In this document: in pieces, positions 1-12,069 of the stretch
Numbering within the stretch: position 1 is the first letter of the stretch
Layout of the letters: the number at the start of each line of letters is the position of its first letter
Assembly: GCF_943734655.1 (NCBI RefSeq)
Contig: NC_071354.1
Coordinates: forward strand, 159,175,142-159,239,141
Length of the DNA: 64,000 bases
Reading direction: 5' to 3'
From: Sabethes cyaneus
Taxonomy: Eukaryota; Arthropoda; Insecta; Diptera; Culicidae
Program-made: the position numbers and the translations under genes
The notes under the pieces: model-generated
Seen by the model: only the letters and a program-made list of their open reading frames with translations
Databases searched by the model: none
Told to the model about the DNA's origin: nothing

Positions 1-626
1 TCATATAGGCTCATATAACCTATTTTTAATTGCATTTTTGCGAATTTTTGGCGATCTTGTAAAATCAATATTAATACAATTGCTTTTTCCGAAGTATACA
101 ACTACAATGAAAAAACAATAAAAATCTAGGTTGTTATCGTATTAATTTTGCTTTATTTCATCACACTTTACGTGACTGACATTCTCTAGCGATTATTGCG
201 CTTCTGCTCGTAAAATTATGGTGGCCCAACCATGACTACTCAAGTGGCCCGACCTTTACAAATAGCACTTTTCTAGTATTTCCCCTTAGCCTTCCCAAAC
301 ATCTTACTGTAGGGGATTTTTCTATAGTCTTCATGTGCAGCACAACACACTTTATACATTTTCAAAATTTATCTCGATAATTGCATTTCATGAATCATTT
401 CTTGAAGAAAAGTTCATTGCGCCTGGAAAACTTTTTTTGTAAGATTTAGTCACTGAATTCAGTACGAGTGTTTTGAACACACGATTGAAACTCACAATAT
501 TGTGAAAAGTTAGCTATCACAGTAAGAAGTTTTACAATGGTTGCAGCATAGATATCATGAGTTACTAAAACTGTTAAATCGTGATGGCCCGACCATAACA
601 GTGACCCGACGATAACGACAATACCC
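1..626 (+). repeat. Dispersed ~750-bp repeat, copy A (cut by window start)
   Basis: This stretch aligns over its whole length with 14455-15090 in the same orientation. Shared blocks include the GGCCCAACC / GGCCCGACC motifs near 225-255 and 580-600 and the end GACGATAACGACAATACCC. Identity is visibly high but imperfect, so these are old copies of one element. Copy B shows imperfect inverted termini, so the element is probably a non-autonomous DNA transposon. I see no coding capacity. Confidence 0.75.
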
Positions 627-691
627 TACATATGATTTTCAGCACAAAATCGTACAGTAGTACGGTGCGACTCGCGCTTAATCGGATATTA

Positions 692-776
692 GGCCGTATG
701 AATAAAACAGGTTGCTTTGCTTTTCCCGTTTAAATCGTATGGGAGCATTGGCTCTAACTGTTTTATTCATACGGCC
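692..776. mobile_element. 85-bp TA-flanked MITE, copy 1
   Basis: The ends are inverted repeats (GGCCGTATGAATAAAACAG and its reverse complement), and TA lies on both sides (690-691 and 777-778). A second copy of identical length is at 8143-8227. TA duplication plus short inverted repeats suggests mobilisation by a Tc1/mariner-type transposase; that link is inferred. The element has no coding capacity. Confidence 0.85.
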
Positions 777-983
777 TATTATCGTATATAAATACTTATA
801 TAATCGTAACGCTCAAAATTATTCGTAATCATGTATATCGCCTCCAAAATAGTAGAGATATGCCAATTTTGCGCATGAAATACGATTTATTTAGCATGTA
901 TATCTGTACGTAATGCTGATTTTTACCTTTTTTATACATATGAAAATGCTAGCCGGGTAACGTCAGCAATTGACCATAGAATT

Positions 984-1201
984 TTGCGAATCGCGGGAAA
1001 TGATTTCAAGACAAGCACGAGGCAAATTGCGGCACAGTCCCTTGACACCATGGAGGTGTGGAACCTATTGTACCGGGTAAAAAGCATTCTTTCCACACTG
1101 CAGGTTCAAGAGCTGCTGCCAGCGAATAAACCTAAGCGGCTTGAGTTTTGCAGGATTATGCAAGCAAAAGTGGCGGCGAACCCTCAATTTATGAAAAACA
1201 T
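984..1201 (+). pseudogene. Tc1/mariner-like transposase fragment
   Basis: The frame has a helix-turn-helix-like start (STRQIAAQS, followed by EVWNLLYRV) and then VQELLPANKPKRLEFCRIMQ and NPQFMKNII. This order resembles the DNA-binding/linker part of insect Tc1/mariner-type transposases, which usually read VQ-L-P-DxxxRxxFC followed by a stretch ending in LFTDE. The expected catalytic Asp block does not follow: the frame degenerates after about residue 72 and ends at 1271. This is a scrap of about 70 residues from a protein usually over 300. The family call rests on motif memory only. Confidence 0.5.
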
Positions 1202-2550
1202 TATTGTTGTTTTAGTTGGGTGTTTTAGTTATTGGGTGAAAAACCTTTCTACTTTACGATTTCACAGCTAGCGCCACTCGGCGCCAATTGCCTAGGCGTC
1301 TCAGAAGTCGCAAATCGCTTTCAACCTAGTCGATTAGGGTTAGGGGCTCTTTCCGCCACGGACCATTGTGCAGACAGGACGTGCGACGGCGTATGCTTTT
1401 GTTGTAGTGTTTTGTGAAAAGTAAAGTGGGCCCAATTTTACGGTTGTCGTTTACGTAACAGGATCTGGGAGAGTACCTTGTAAAGTCAATGTCCGCATCT
1501 GGTAGGAAACGCATATTCGTGATATTACAGAAGATCTCATCTCGTCTTATCATCTCGGAGAACGTGATCAATCTGGTTCATTGTACAATAGTCAGGTGAT
1601 CTGCAGGTGGCTTTATGGATATCTTCGCGTGGGCAAAAGGTGTTTCGGATCATTAGGCCTCGAGAAGCAGCGAAGTTTATTCATCGGTGACCGTTATCGT
1701 TCGTGTAGGGGTGCATGGTACGGGGCCCCAACACTGGCCTTTAATTTTCTTCCCTACCGAGCTGGGCGTTCATATCCCCGAAGACGATCTTGACGTCCTG
1801 TTGCGAACAGCTGTAGTGAGAAGAATGATTCCTTCTAACCGTCTACCTTCGTGCGCGCAGACACATTGATGAAGCTGAAATTGAAGAAACGGACTTTCAT
1901 TCAAGGTGAGTTAAAATAGGTGATCTAGTTTTCACAGTTTGTAGAACAGAAGTGCGCGGTACAATTGGTTAGCAACCATCTACGTTGTTTATACATTCAA
2001 CAGTTTCCGCTTTGAAAATTTCGGTGATCGTCAAAGGTAACCCAGCGGGGGTGAAAAACAAATTTGAACATCAGAAAACCTCTCTTGACTAACCTTGCTT
2101 TCATTCTCACTAGCCACATCCTCTTGCAGGTCACTTTAGAATCTATCACGCGATTCTGCATCCTAACCATCACTACAAAGCTCGTTCCCAGTTCGTTACA
2201 ATGCCGAGTTTGCGAGGCTCAGGCTGTTCGAATACCTCGATTTGACGTACTCCCCCCTTTGATGATTTTTCATCTTGCATACAAGTCAAACTTTGAAGGC
2301 TGGGTGACACGAGTTAATCAAGTCCAATTTAGCTGAAATTTTGCATAGGGTGTTTTTTCGTGGCAATGAACATTTCGCAGGTTGCTCCGTTAAGATCCAT
2401 TTTCATTGGCACTCTAGCCTGCAGTGCATGATTCATACGCCTACGCCATTCTTCGCTTTCCGTTTGCACTCCACCTCTTCCTTGTGAAAATCTATTCGCA
2501 ACAAAACACTCAGATAAACGTGGTGGGAAAGTGGCATTGATGATATTATA
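1202..2550. other. Non-coding stretch, no recognisable feature
   Basis: It contains only short unrelated frames. The first few hundred bases could be the decayed remainder of the transposase fragment upstream, but I cannot align them to a catalytic domain. No repeat copy from elsewhere in the window was noticed here. Confidence 0.4.
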
Positions 2551-2727
2551 CTCTGAAGTCGCTTTTTACGCGGTTTTTTTTGTACGCGTTTTTTTTACGC
2601 GACTATTTTTACGCGGTTTTCGGAATTTACGCGGTTTTTTTTGCGCGGTTTTCGGAATTTACGCGTTTTTTTTACGCGGTTTTGATTTACGCGGGACGTA
2701 TCCTGCGCGTAAAAAGCGACTTGAGTG
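2551..2727. mobile_element. MITE with internal ACGCGG minisatellite
   Basis: The ends are inverted (left CTCTGAAGTCGCTTTTTACG; right CGTAAAAAGCGACTTGAGTG), with TA on both sides at 2549-2550 and 2728-2729. The interior is a run of T-tracts separated by ACGCG or GCGCGG, spaced roughly 12-20 bases apart. The frames across it are artefacts of the repeat. The element at 11272-11518 has the same architecture but different termini. Confidence 0.75.
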
Positions 2728-3469
2728 TATCTAGAAATTTTTCGGAAGAGATTTTTGAATCTCTTCAGAATCCGCAATCAGCAGATTCATCTTCTATGAA
2801 GTAGCAAGGTATGAGGACGAAGTTTCTGAAGTATCAGGAAATATGAACCGAACTTTTTCGTTTTTGAAGGTTCATCATTCTCAAGAAACCGACAATTATC
2901 CAAAAGAAATGGCGGATCACTGTGACCAGTGTTGCGAAACCCGCACTTGTGTGGGCTAATTTTCTTACACACGCGTACTCGTTCTAATGAACACGCCTGC
3001 ATAAGCATTTCTTTCGGACTCCCGCTCTTGTTTATTTATGCACTGCAACGACCTTTGCGAGTGTGTATTTAGCTAACAGCCACGGTCGTCGCTCTCGCGT
3101 CGCTGGTCGATCCCTCGCGAGGACTCGCCTCCCACCCGCGTGTAGAATCGAGAGCGTAAGATGAAGAAGAAAACAAAAAGTAATGCAAAACCTGTATCCC
3201 AGTGTGCCGCTAGCCCTCGCGGGCAGCTAACTGCTCACGAGTTGTTTGCCTCGTGAGTTGTTATGCAGAAAGACGCTACGAGACTGTGCGTTTGCGAGTG
3301 TGTAGGTAGTAAAATGTCTGCACACAACAATGCCAGCTGATTTCCGTTTGTTCGGAGGGCGCCATTTTGAGAATTTGCGTGTAGCGACAAATTGGTTAGC
3401 GCCGGCCCTGCTTATTAGACCAGCATCATACCTCGAGGCCAACTGGGGGAGGTCCCAGTCCTTCACTAA
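2728..3469. other. Non-coding stretch, comparatively GC-rich in part
   Basis: From about 3030 to 3420 the base composition is richer in CG dinucleotides than its surroundings, and the motif TTTGCGAGTGTGTA recurs (near 3053 and 3290). It could be part of an LTR or the 5' region of an unidentified retroelement, but no coding domain supports that. Confidence 0.3.
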
Positions 3470-3590
3470 CTCTAATTTTAACTTTGATTTTAGGTCCAAC
3501 TTCACGAATAATTTCGAGTGCAATTTCAAATTCAATTTCAAGTCTAGTTCCAAATCTAGTTTCAAACCAATTCCTTTCCATTTTTAAATT
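3470..3590. repeat. Degenerate short tandem repeat (AATTTCAA-like)
   Basis: About ten diverged units of the kind AATTTCAA / AACTTTGATTTT run in a row. The sequence is low-complexity, and the apparent peptides on both strands are repeat artefacts. Confidence 0.6.
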
Positions 3591-3799
3591 TAATTTCAGA
3601 ATAACTTCAAAGAAAAGTCAAAGAATAAGTCAAATGTACTGTCACGTGGAAATGGTTTGAAAGATCAATTTCTAATATTCTATTTACAAAATTTTCATTT
3701 TAACATTTTTGTTGTTCCTGAGTTATGACTGAAAAACTCAGAATATCTTTATATCTCATAACCGTAATATCTCAACAACGTAGGTATATCGCAACCACG

Positions 3800-5090
3800 T
3801 AAAACAAACTAGTAATGGAAACCAAACAGGAGCAAAAAAAATGAAAAAGAGGAAATCATGACAAAAACTGAACAAACGGGATAGCAAAATAGATGAAAAA
3901 GGATAAAAACTGGTACAAAAAAACGCGACCGGGACGAATGGCGAGGGGAAAAAGACAGAGAAAACGAGGCAAAAAACGAGCAGACTGGATAAAGGAAGAT
4001 GAATAACGGAAAAGAAATGAAGAAAAACGACAGAACAGACGAAAACAACGAATAAAGAAAACGGGATTGAAAATGAGGATAAACTGGTTAGAAAAATTAT
4101 GCAGGTGAAATCTCATAGGACATCGCACTAAGATAAGTAAGAAAATACGTGAGCAGGAAAATGAAGAAACAAGAACAGAAAAGTACGTAAAAACGGAATA
4201 AAACGGAAAAGAAAAACAGATATGGAGAAAAAGCAGGGCATAATAATAGAAAAAACAGAACAGATAAAAATGAAAAACGGGATCGAACAGGAATTAGAAA
4301 GTAACAAAGCGAAAACCGGAACTGTAAAAAAAGTAAAAAAGGCGAAGCGGGACAGAACATGACTAAAAACGAGACACGAAGAGAGGAAAACCGAGCATGA
4401 ACACGAATTAAAACGGTAAAAATTTCGAAAAGTTGAACAGAAGAAAATCAGTTTTCAGGAAAAGGGTAAAAACGGGTTAGGATAAGAGAAACAGAAAACA
4501 GTAGGCAGAAAAAAGGAAAAAATTGAGAGAACAAGTTGGAAAATAGAAATGAAGAATAACGAGAAAAACCCGATAGAGGAAACCAGGGAAAAGTAATCAT
4601 GCGGAATATAAAAGGAGAATGGTAGCACAAAAAACCGGAAAATGAGAAGAAAAGAAAAGGAAAGCAGCAAAAACGGATTAAACAAAGTAAAAAACGGAAA
4701 ATAAAAATGGAAAGCCAACGAGGAAATGGAAAAAAGGGTGCTAAAAACAGATTAAACGCAATAAAAAATCAAAAAGTGGAAAAACAAGAAGAAAAGGAGA
4801 GTTAGAGTTACAAAAAAACGAAAATTGGAAACCAAAAAAGGGACAAGAGCAAAGGAAATAACAAAAAACGAATAAAAAGCATGAGGAAAAACAGGACTGA
4901 AAATAGGAAAACCTGGCACAAGAAACGACGGAAAACGAAACAATAAAACAGAATACACGGGATCGAAAAAAGCAAAGTGAGAGAAAAGAGGAAAAACGGA
5001 AGGGAAGTGAGAAAAAACAATGAAAACGGTACAGAAAAGGAGAGAAAATGAAACAAAAAGTGAAAAACAGCGCAAACAGTGCAGCTCATG
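3800..5090. repeat. 1.3-kb purine-biased, A-rich degenerate tract
   Basis: The + strand is overwhelmingly A and G for about 1.3 kb, built from variations on AAAACGGGAAAA, and short phrases such as ACGGGATCGAA recur (near 4278 and 4959). The long Phe/Ser/Leu-rich frames on the - strand come from this composition and are not genes. I cannot fix a single repeat period by eye. Confidence 0.7.
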
Positions 5091-8000
5091 TCACATTTCT
5101 GCTAATATATATTATGGATACTACCTCGGAATGATGTAAGGTAATGTTTTAAACAACAGTTTAATAGTAATTGAAACCATCAGATACCATCAGAAGAATT
5201 TGTGGACCCAAATAATAATAGGAAGTAATCGAGATGTTTCGAATTTTTTTGACAATATAATACAACGTTTCAATTAAAACATTTTAATTTTATTTTTATT
5301 CATCGAATTACAGGATCGTAATTAACTGCAAATGAGGACAAGTATCCTTTGGGTATTATTTTTGCACAATAATCGGCAACACAACAAGATATTTGTGTTT
5401 CATTTCCAATTGAATATCAATTTTCTGTGGCTACGGCTATGGAGGCGAGCAAACAAACCGCCTCCTCTGTAATGAACAACATGAAAAGGTTCTTCAAATA
5501 AATTTAATTGGACTACGTGACGACCAGGTGTTCAAGTATTCCGTAAACAAGCAGTATTGTTGCAAACCAGAGCGTTCAATGTAATGACTGCCATTTCCAC
5601 GCCTCCACGCTCATGACGACGTGCCACGCGTTTCGTTCTCGTAATATTCAAATGAAGCAATCCTGGGCCAAACGAATGCCCTCGAGTACCCGCTGTCCTT
5701 TGCGGAATCGCGAATCAACATTCTACATCCGTCCTGTCACAATGCTATTATCTCTTGTTTTTTTCCTCGAAACCCTTAGTCCTACCTGCCAAGCTGGGAC
5801 GAGAAAGGTTTCCCACCGAATCGCCATTACTCGTGCCGATGGCTACTTTCGGCGCAGACCGAAACGGAACCCCACGCCACCTAATGGAAGTGACATACCG
5901 GGCTGGGTTGGAAGTGGATTTCTGGCACATTTCACGTAAGTCATGCAAATCGGGACCCGAGCGAAAAAAAAGGTTTCAATGATAATGAAGCGCTTTTCGG
6001 ATTGCTACTTATCCCGACCGGTCGGACGGACGAAACTACAGCCGCACGGGATTTTATAGCCTTGCTGATTTTGGTGTGCAAATGACGCTCGGACATTCCG
6101 GGGTGCTCATTTCGCGGCCATTGGCTGGTTGGAGGGACCACGAGTGGAAAGGTTTCGCTATTAGTAGCCACCGCAGTGTTCTACTGGTTTTGTAAGGGTT
6201 CAGGCGGATGTCTTTGTTTTGGGTGAATTTACAAAATCGTCATATTATATTTTGTCTAATATCTGCTTTTTATTAGTTATTCGTAAAACTAATAAACAAT
6301 AGATTCCGCCTATATGAGCCATGGTAAATGTTCAATGATTTTTCAGTTCATCAGCAATTTTAGGTTTTGTCTAATATTTCCACCCAATTTTGGATCCTCT
6401 ATGAGGGTGTACAAATTTCCTATAACCAGCCGCTACGCACCTCAAATTTGATTATGGACGTAACCTAATTACTCTATACACCTAACGCACATTTTCCTTT
6501 TCCCTTGATCGAACCTTTTTCAATGGTTTGGCTCCCACTTTCCTGCACTTTCCTACTTGATTATATTGGAGTATATTAAATCAACGGGTTTTAATACGTA
6601 TTAACTTTCTTCCACGTTACATTAATCTCACCCTCCGAACAGTAAGCTAAAAAGCAGATTCCAAAAGCAACACTCAAGGGGCAAACATGCCATCCTATTA
6701 TATTCTTCCCAACCGGGGTTCCACCACAACCGCAGTAGCTGGTATGTGCTGGGCTGCTCCAAGGACGAGGCTTTTTTTTGTTAGATTCGGGACGAAAATG
6801 CCTCCACCACGTTTTCGTCCGTCGGTTAGGTTAGGTAGTCGTTACTAAATCTACCGAAGGTCTGTGTCCGGACTCGGTTTCCTATCGAAGATCAATTCTA
6901 TTTCGGTAGCAAAAGAGGATCAGAATTATCCCCTCCTTCCAGTGCCAGTCACTGGTACGTAATCTGTTGCAACTTTTTAATGGAATGTCAGACGTCGAAT
7001 GGGAGGCACAGGATGTGCGTGTGTGTCAATAGATAAGTACCTGTCAATACGGAAATGCTTGGCCGACCCGATCGGAATGTGAGAGCGAAAATAAAATGTT
7101 GCTGTTTAGTACTAGACGGCAAAGGATGAACCAAACTGGTTGGTAAAATAACCCAACTGTGTCGGAGTAGGTTTATTTTCTACAGTGGACTAAATTCAGC
7201 TTTCACGATGATTTGATTTTTTTACTGCTAGTGCCTAGTGGTATAGTTTTTATGCAAATCTAGAAACTGAATCAGGTTTTTATCAGCTTTAATTCAGTTT
7301 ATTTTAATTTTTTTTAACCACCCTAAGGTATCATTAATAGAAATCTAATTAAAACAAACAGCAATTCAACTTGCATAAGATTTTACAGTTTCATTAATCA
7401 ATCCAATTATCGCAGTTTTAGCAGAGTTTTTAAAACAAGCTATTCTTCCTGTTGCTAGCCCCTGGAAAGTTCTGGGAATCGACAATGTTCTTTGTTTTCC
7501 TTTTGCGCAAAAAAAAGGAAATCACTCATTTTGTCGGCTTACAACTTTCGGCAGCGTTGTACGTGTCGTCTTCGAAGAGATTCCAGAAAGCGGAAATCCC
7601 CCAAAAATGTCACTTTCATTACATCAATCATACGCATCGGATGGCATTGGTTCTTTGAAAACGAAGAAAACGATAGTCGTTTACTGCAGGCTGGACAACC
7701 TCCTCCATCTCCCCGGCCATAAAGTTCGCAAGGCATGCTGTCTTTTGATTAAATAAGAGTAGATAGGGTGAGTGGATCATTACCGAATCTTGCGAGACAA
7801 AAACAGGAAGAGCATCAAATTGTTGTATTACCCAGCAGGTCTGAAAAAGGTACTGTCACCCTACGGCTACTAATGTGTCATCTGTTGGATGGTACGTCAT
7901 GTCATTCCGGTAGTTTCATCAAATTAGTTTGAATCATGTCTTTCGCCCGAGAATGTGAGAGTTTGCCCGTATATCAGTGTATGTATCTAATGGAATGTCT

Positions 8001-8142
8001 GATGACTGAACGGTTTGGTGTGTTTAAGAGGAGTGCATGATTGCACTCTGGCAGGAGACAACTGAACACAATTTATTGAGCAAATGCAGCATGTTAAGAT
8101 ATTTCACACGATGTAGGAATGGGGTGAAATGGTATGTCATTA
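5091..8142. other. Apparently unique non-coding DNA
   Basis: I see no transposon domain or long repeat. The 108-residue frame at 5613-5939 contains a hydrophobic run (MLLSLVFFLETLSP) and ends near a GTAAGT at 5936, but has no recognisable homology. The rest carries only short chance frames. It could be intergenic or intronic. Confidence 0.4.
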
Positions 8143-8227
8143 GGCCGTATGAATAAAACAGTTTGCTTTGCTTTTCCCGTGCAAATCTTATGGGAGCGTT
8201 TGCTCTAACTCTTTTATTCATACGGCC
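8143..8227. mobile_element. 85-bp TA-flanked MITE, copy 2
   Basis: It matches the 692-776 copy over its full 85 bp with a handful of substitutions. It has the same inverted ends and TA at 8141-8142 and 8228-8229. The identical length and both intact junctions mark independent insertions of one family. Confidence 0.87.
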
Positions 8228-9280
8228 TATTCTCAAAAAGTTTTGAATTTATCGTGATATAGGTAATAATTATTGTCGTAAAATTTTTGCCCTAATAGAT
8301 TTGCATGCAGCGAAAGTAGACAGGAAGCAGGAACGCCATCATGATGGACTGCCAACGCCTTAATATTTCCCACCGCCACATAAAGGTCAGAACGATTAAT
8401 CCTAATCTAAATTATCGTTCAAATTGTGCCGAAAGGTCGCAACCTTTTGGAGAAAACTGCGTACCTAGTAGTAAAGTGCGTTTCAGAGTATCTTTACATT
8501 ACTTCCTACCTACACTAAGATGAAGCTCTGGCAAAATGAATTTCTTCTCACGGGCATTATACGCAACCAGATTGCCAACATAAGCTCCATGTAAATGAAG
8601 CGGATTGCAGCGGACTTACCGAAGTGGTGCACAAGCGGATTATAGAAACTAATAAAAGACGATATTGCGTCATGCGGGTACTTTGTTGTGGAAATTTCAT
8701 TATACAATGCGGCTATTTCATATAACCGTACATCACTTGCATGCACAAATAATAAAGTTTACGGTGAAATTAATATATGTACCATCTTCAGGCGTAATTG
8801 AAAAGTTTAGGTGAATTAAAGAAACTGATGATTCTATTGCGTAACGAATCATCAGTAGCATTAATTCACCGAAAATTTTCAAAATTGATTCAAAAATTTC
8901 AAAAAGATAGTGACCTTGCGGTGACTTAAAATCAAAGAATTAAAGAAAAAATTGTTACTCATTATCAAAGTACCACTCTTAATATTAGTACAACATACGT
9001 TTTCCATAAGTAACTGTGTTCGTGTGTTGATTGCATCTGTCAAAAACATGTGTTTTCAATAAATCAGGTTATATTCTTGGAATAGAGACAAAACGCATCG
9101 GTTGGGACAAGCGTTTTAGAAGAAAATTATTCGACAACTCTCATTATTCATAGATATGGCGTAAAATGGTGGTTACCCACTAGTGACTAGATAACAGATT
9201 GATAACTGAAGAAAGAAAATAGAGTGCAAGTGGCGGTGCCCCAGATGGAATACCGATGGGTTTAGAAAATTGAGCAACTT
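8228..9280. other. Non-coding stretch, nothing recognised
   Basis: Only short chance frames are present. Around 8800-8890 there is an imperfect inverted repeat built on GAATTAA / ACTGATGATTC, too weak to assign to an element. Confidence 0.35.
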
Positions 9281-9495
9281 ACAAGGAAACATCACTATCG
9301 GTCACAGGCTTAGAGCTTAACCATATACACCATAGTGTAGTCCTGTCGATCCAGAACTTCACTGCACTTCTCGTGGCGCCTATGGAACCTTTTTGAGAAA
9401 ACTTGACTTGAAATTTGTATGTGCATTTGACTTAATGGAGGCGCATGGTACATTGTGAATATCCTAAACGTTTAAGTCAAAAAGAAAATGATATG
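9281..9495. repeat. Left arm of a ~215-bp inverted repeat
   Basis: This segment is the reverse complement, with scattered differences, of 11843-12069. The outer edge begins ACAAGGAAACATCACTATCG, and the inner edge includes GAATATCCTAAACGTTTAAG. The two arms enclose about 2.3 kb that holds an RTE-like pseudogene and a MITE. They could be long terminal inverted repeats of a foldback element or two inverted copies of one repeat. Confidence 0.75.
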
Positions 9496-9732
9496 ATGAT
9501 TACGCAACAAGCATTTGCAAAATCCTTTTTGTTTTGGTCACCTGGAAGTGTTATTAAACTTTTCTCATACTGATAATACGTTAATTGCGGTTCAAGTTAG
9601 CTTCAAGATACAGGACGGTATTTTCTCTCTATTTAACTAAATACGGTGGCATAATTGAGACAAACGTTCAGAGATGTTTACAATAGTTTTGCTGCTGGAT
9701 AACCGAAAAAAGCAGTCTTCTTTACCTGTTCT

Positions 9733-11020
9733 TTGTTACGTATCATGTTGAATAAAACAGCAATTGGAAATTTACAAATATACTCCAGCAAATCTGGTTT
9801 GATGGACAGCGAAATTGCCAAGCAATGGATGAAGGAGGTGGCTAGGTGTTGGGATCAACATTCCGATACATTGTTGAATGGTCAACAAGATGGAGCGCTC
9901 AACAGAAATAGGAGAACGACTGAAGATGATGGATCCGCTAACTTTGGACGAGGTTATAAAAGCAACGAGATAGCTGAAAAATGGCAAAGCAGTTTTAAAG
10001 GATGACATCCCTGCTGAACGTTTGAAAGTCGGGAGCGAACATTTGAAAGAACGGGTGCAATCCATCAGATTATACTAAAAGGTATAGACTGAGAAGGAAA
10101 TTCCTACTCAGAAGGAAATTCCTACTGGTTAGAAGGTCTCATGTTCCCTATTTACAAAAAAGGCCTTTGACTCGAATGCAGCAATCATCGAGGTATTACT
10201 TTCCTCAATTGTGCATACAAAATTCTCTCCCGTATCCTGTTTCTCAGAACAGACTGATACCGTTGCAGGAATACCTGTGCGGTATTCGAGAGGAACGTCC
10301 AAGACGGACCAAATGTTCACCTTGCGACAAATCCTCGATAAATTCCGGAAATTCAACTTGCAGACTCACCATTTGTTTATAGACTTTAAGGCGGCGTACT
10401 GTTCAGTTAAACGCAATGAGCTGTGGCAAATTATGCTCGAACATGGTTTTCCAACAAAACTGCTGAAACGTTCTATTGTCAATGGTTCCAATCAAGCATT
10501 AGGATAACGGGTGAAACATCGGACGCGTTTGTGGTTTGAAGTAAGATGACGGGCTAGCGAATTTGCTTTTCAACATTGTATTGGAAGGTGCTATTCGAAG
10601 GGCAGGCATGTAGAGAATCGGTACTATCTTCACGAAATCTCATATGCTCCTAGCGTTTGCGGGCGACATCGGTATCATCAGTGTTAACCGTAGTACTGTG
10701 GAAACAGCGAACAAGCGTCTTAAATCATGAATCGCATGAATCATGAAATCTACCAAGTAAACCAAGATGCAGATATTGTGAAGCGACTAAACCACGGCAG
10801 GCTAAAATGGGCTAGTCACGTAGCAAGGATGTTGGATGAGAGACCAGCGAAAACAGACCGCGTATCCGTTGGATGAGCGCTGTTGACGTAGCTGCTAGAG
10901 CAGCAGGTGTTAGGGGTTACTGGGGAGCGGCAGCCCAAGACCGAGAAATGTAGAGACGGCTCCTGAATTCGGCATGGATTCGATAAGTGGATTGTCGCCA
11001 AAAAAGTCAAGTAAGTAAAG
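9733..11020 (+). pseudogene. RTE-like non-LTR retrotransposon, decayed reverse transcriptase
   Basis: Pieces in all three frames follow the order of a reverse transcriptase. They include FPIYKKG then a decayed RGIT block (10140-10200), TDQMFTLRQILDKFRKFNLQ followed by THHLFIDFKAAY (10290-10395), KRNELWQIMLEHGFPTKLL (10405-10465), a palm motif reading LLAFAGDIGI (near 10645), and a C-terminal GRLKWASHVARM (near 10800). Several frameshifts and stops separate them. The palm motif has Gly where FADD has its first Asp, so the catalytic centre is lost. The 3' end near 11005-11018 reads AAGTAAGTAAAG, which looks like a short AAGT-type tail. The endonuclease part is missing. Confidence 0.82.
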
Positions 11021-11271
11021 GATGAAGGAGGTGTTATAGGACATAGTTGAAGATGACAGAGTTTTAAAAATTAATTCGTGGTCCGGTTATAAGCAAATGA
11101 TGGAGTAGCCGCAAATCGCTCAGAAAAAATTGAAAATCATTTTACTTCCGCCTGACTCAACCTCGGTTCTGTAAATGGCAGATATATATATTAATCAGCC
11201 ATTTAAGGATCTCATACGAAACGTATGTAATAAAATTCAATGGCATCACAATCTTGACAAAGCGGAACAAT

Positions 11272-11518
11272 GTACACCCAATTCTTTTTTTGCACGGATT
11301 TTTTTACACGGATTTTTTTGCACGACTTTTTTTGCACGGTTTCTCGACGTAACACGGTTTGTCTAAAATTTCGCCAACAACAGTTGTACACCCAATTCTT
11401 CTTTTAACACGGATTCTTTTACGCGGAATTTTTTTTGCACGACTTTTTTTGCACGGTTTCTCGAAATAACACGGTTTATTTTTGCTTTATTATTGTTTAA
11501 AAAAAGAATTGGGTGTAT
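11272..11518. mobile_element. MITE with internal TTTTTTGCACGG minisatellite
   Basis: The left end TACACCCAATTCTTTTTTT is matched in inverse by AAAAAAAGAATTGGGTGTA at the right. The interior alternates T-tracts with CACGG or ACGCGG motifs. A second internal start, TGTACACCCAATTCTTC, occurs at about 11385, so the unit was partly duplicated in tandem or two insertions fused. The 86-residue frame beginning at 11493 starts inside the right end and has no recognisable domain. Confidence 0.7.
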
Positions 11519-11842
11519 TGGCAATTCTAGACATGCTTTGGTACCAAGGCTTGAAAGTTTTTATGGCAACATGGTATTCATGGTATCAAAACGTTTTATT
11601 GATGAACATCCATATGAATTTAATACACCAGCGCAATTTGTCTTGATTTTTCAAGATACGCAACATGCAAAAAACAATCTTGCACGAATTTTTGCTTTTT
11701 CAATTACACTTGTAGTTTCAATTCAGAACACCAAACATGCATACCGGAATTAACGAGGAGAATAGTTTAATAACACTTTCAAGTGAACGAAAAAATGATT
11801 TTAGAAAAGTCTGTTGCATAATCTAATTATCCTTTTCAAACA

Positions 11843-12069
11843 ATATCATTTTCTTTTTGATCTGTTACTTAAACGTTTAGGATATTCACAATATACCATG
11901 CGCCTCCATAAAGTCCAATGCCCATACAAATTTCAAGTTAAGTTTTCTCAAAAAAGTTCCATAGGCTACACCTATACGAGCAGTGCAGTGAAGTTCTGGA
12001 TCGACAGGACTACACTACGGTGTATATGGTTAAGCTCTAAGCCTGTGACCGATAGTGATGTTTTCTTGT
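11843..12069. repeat. Right arm of the ~215-bp inverted repeat
   Basis: It is the inverted partner of 9281-9495. The segment ends CCGATAGTGATGTTTTCTTG. The 110-residue frame over it is not a recognised protein. Confidence 0.75.

Noticed and set aside
3809..5089. Several Phe/Leu/Ser-rich membrane-like frames on the - strand
   Set aside because: They arise from the complementary T/C-rich strand of the purine tract; the hydrophobicity is compositional.
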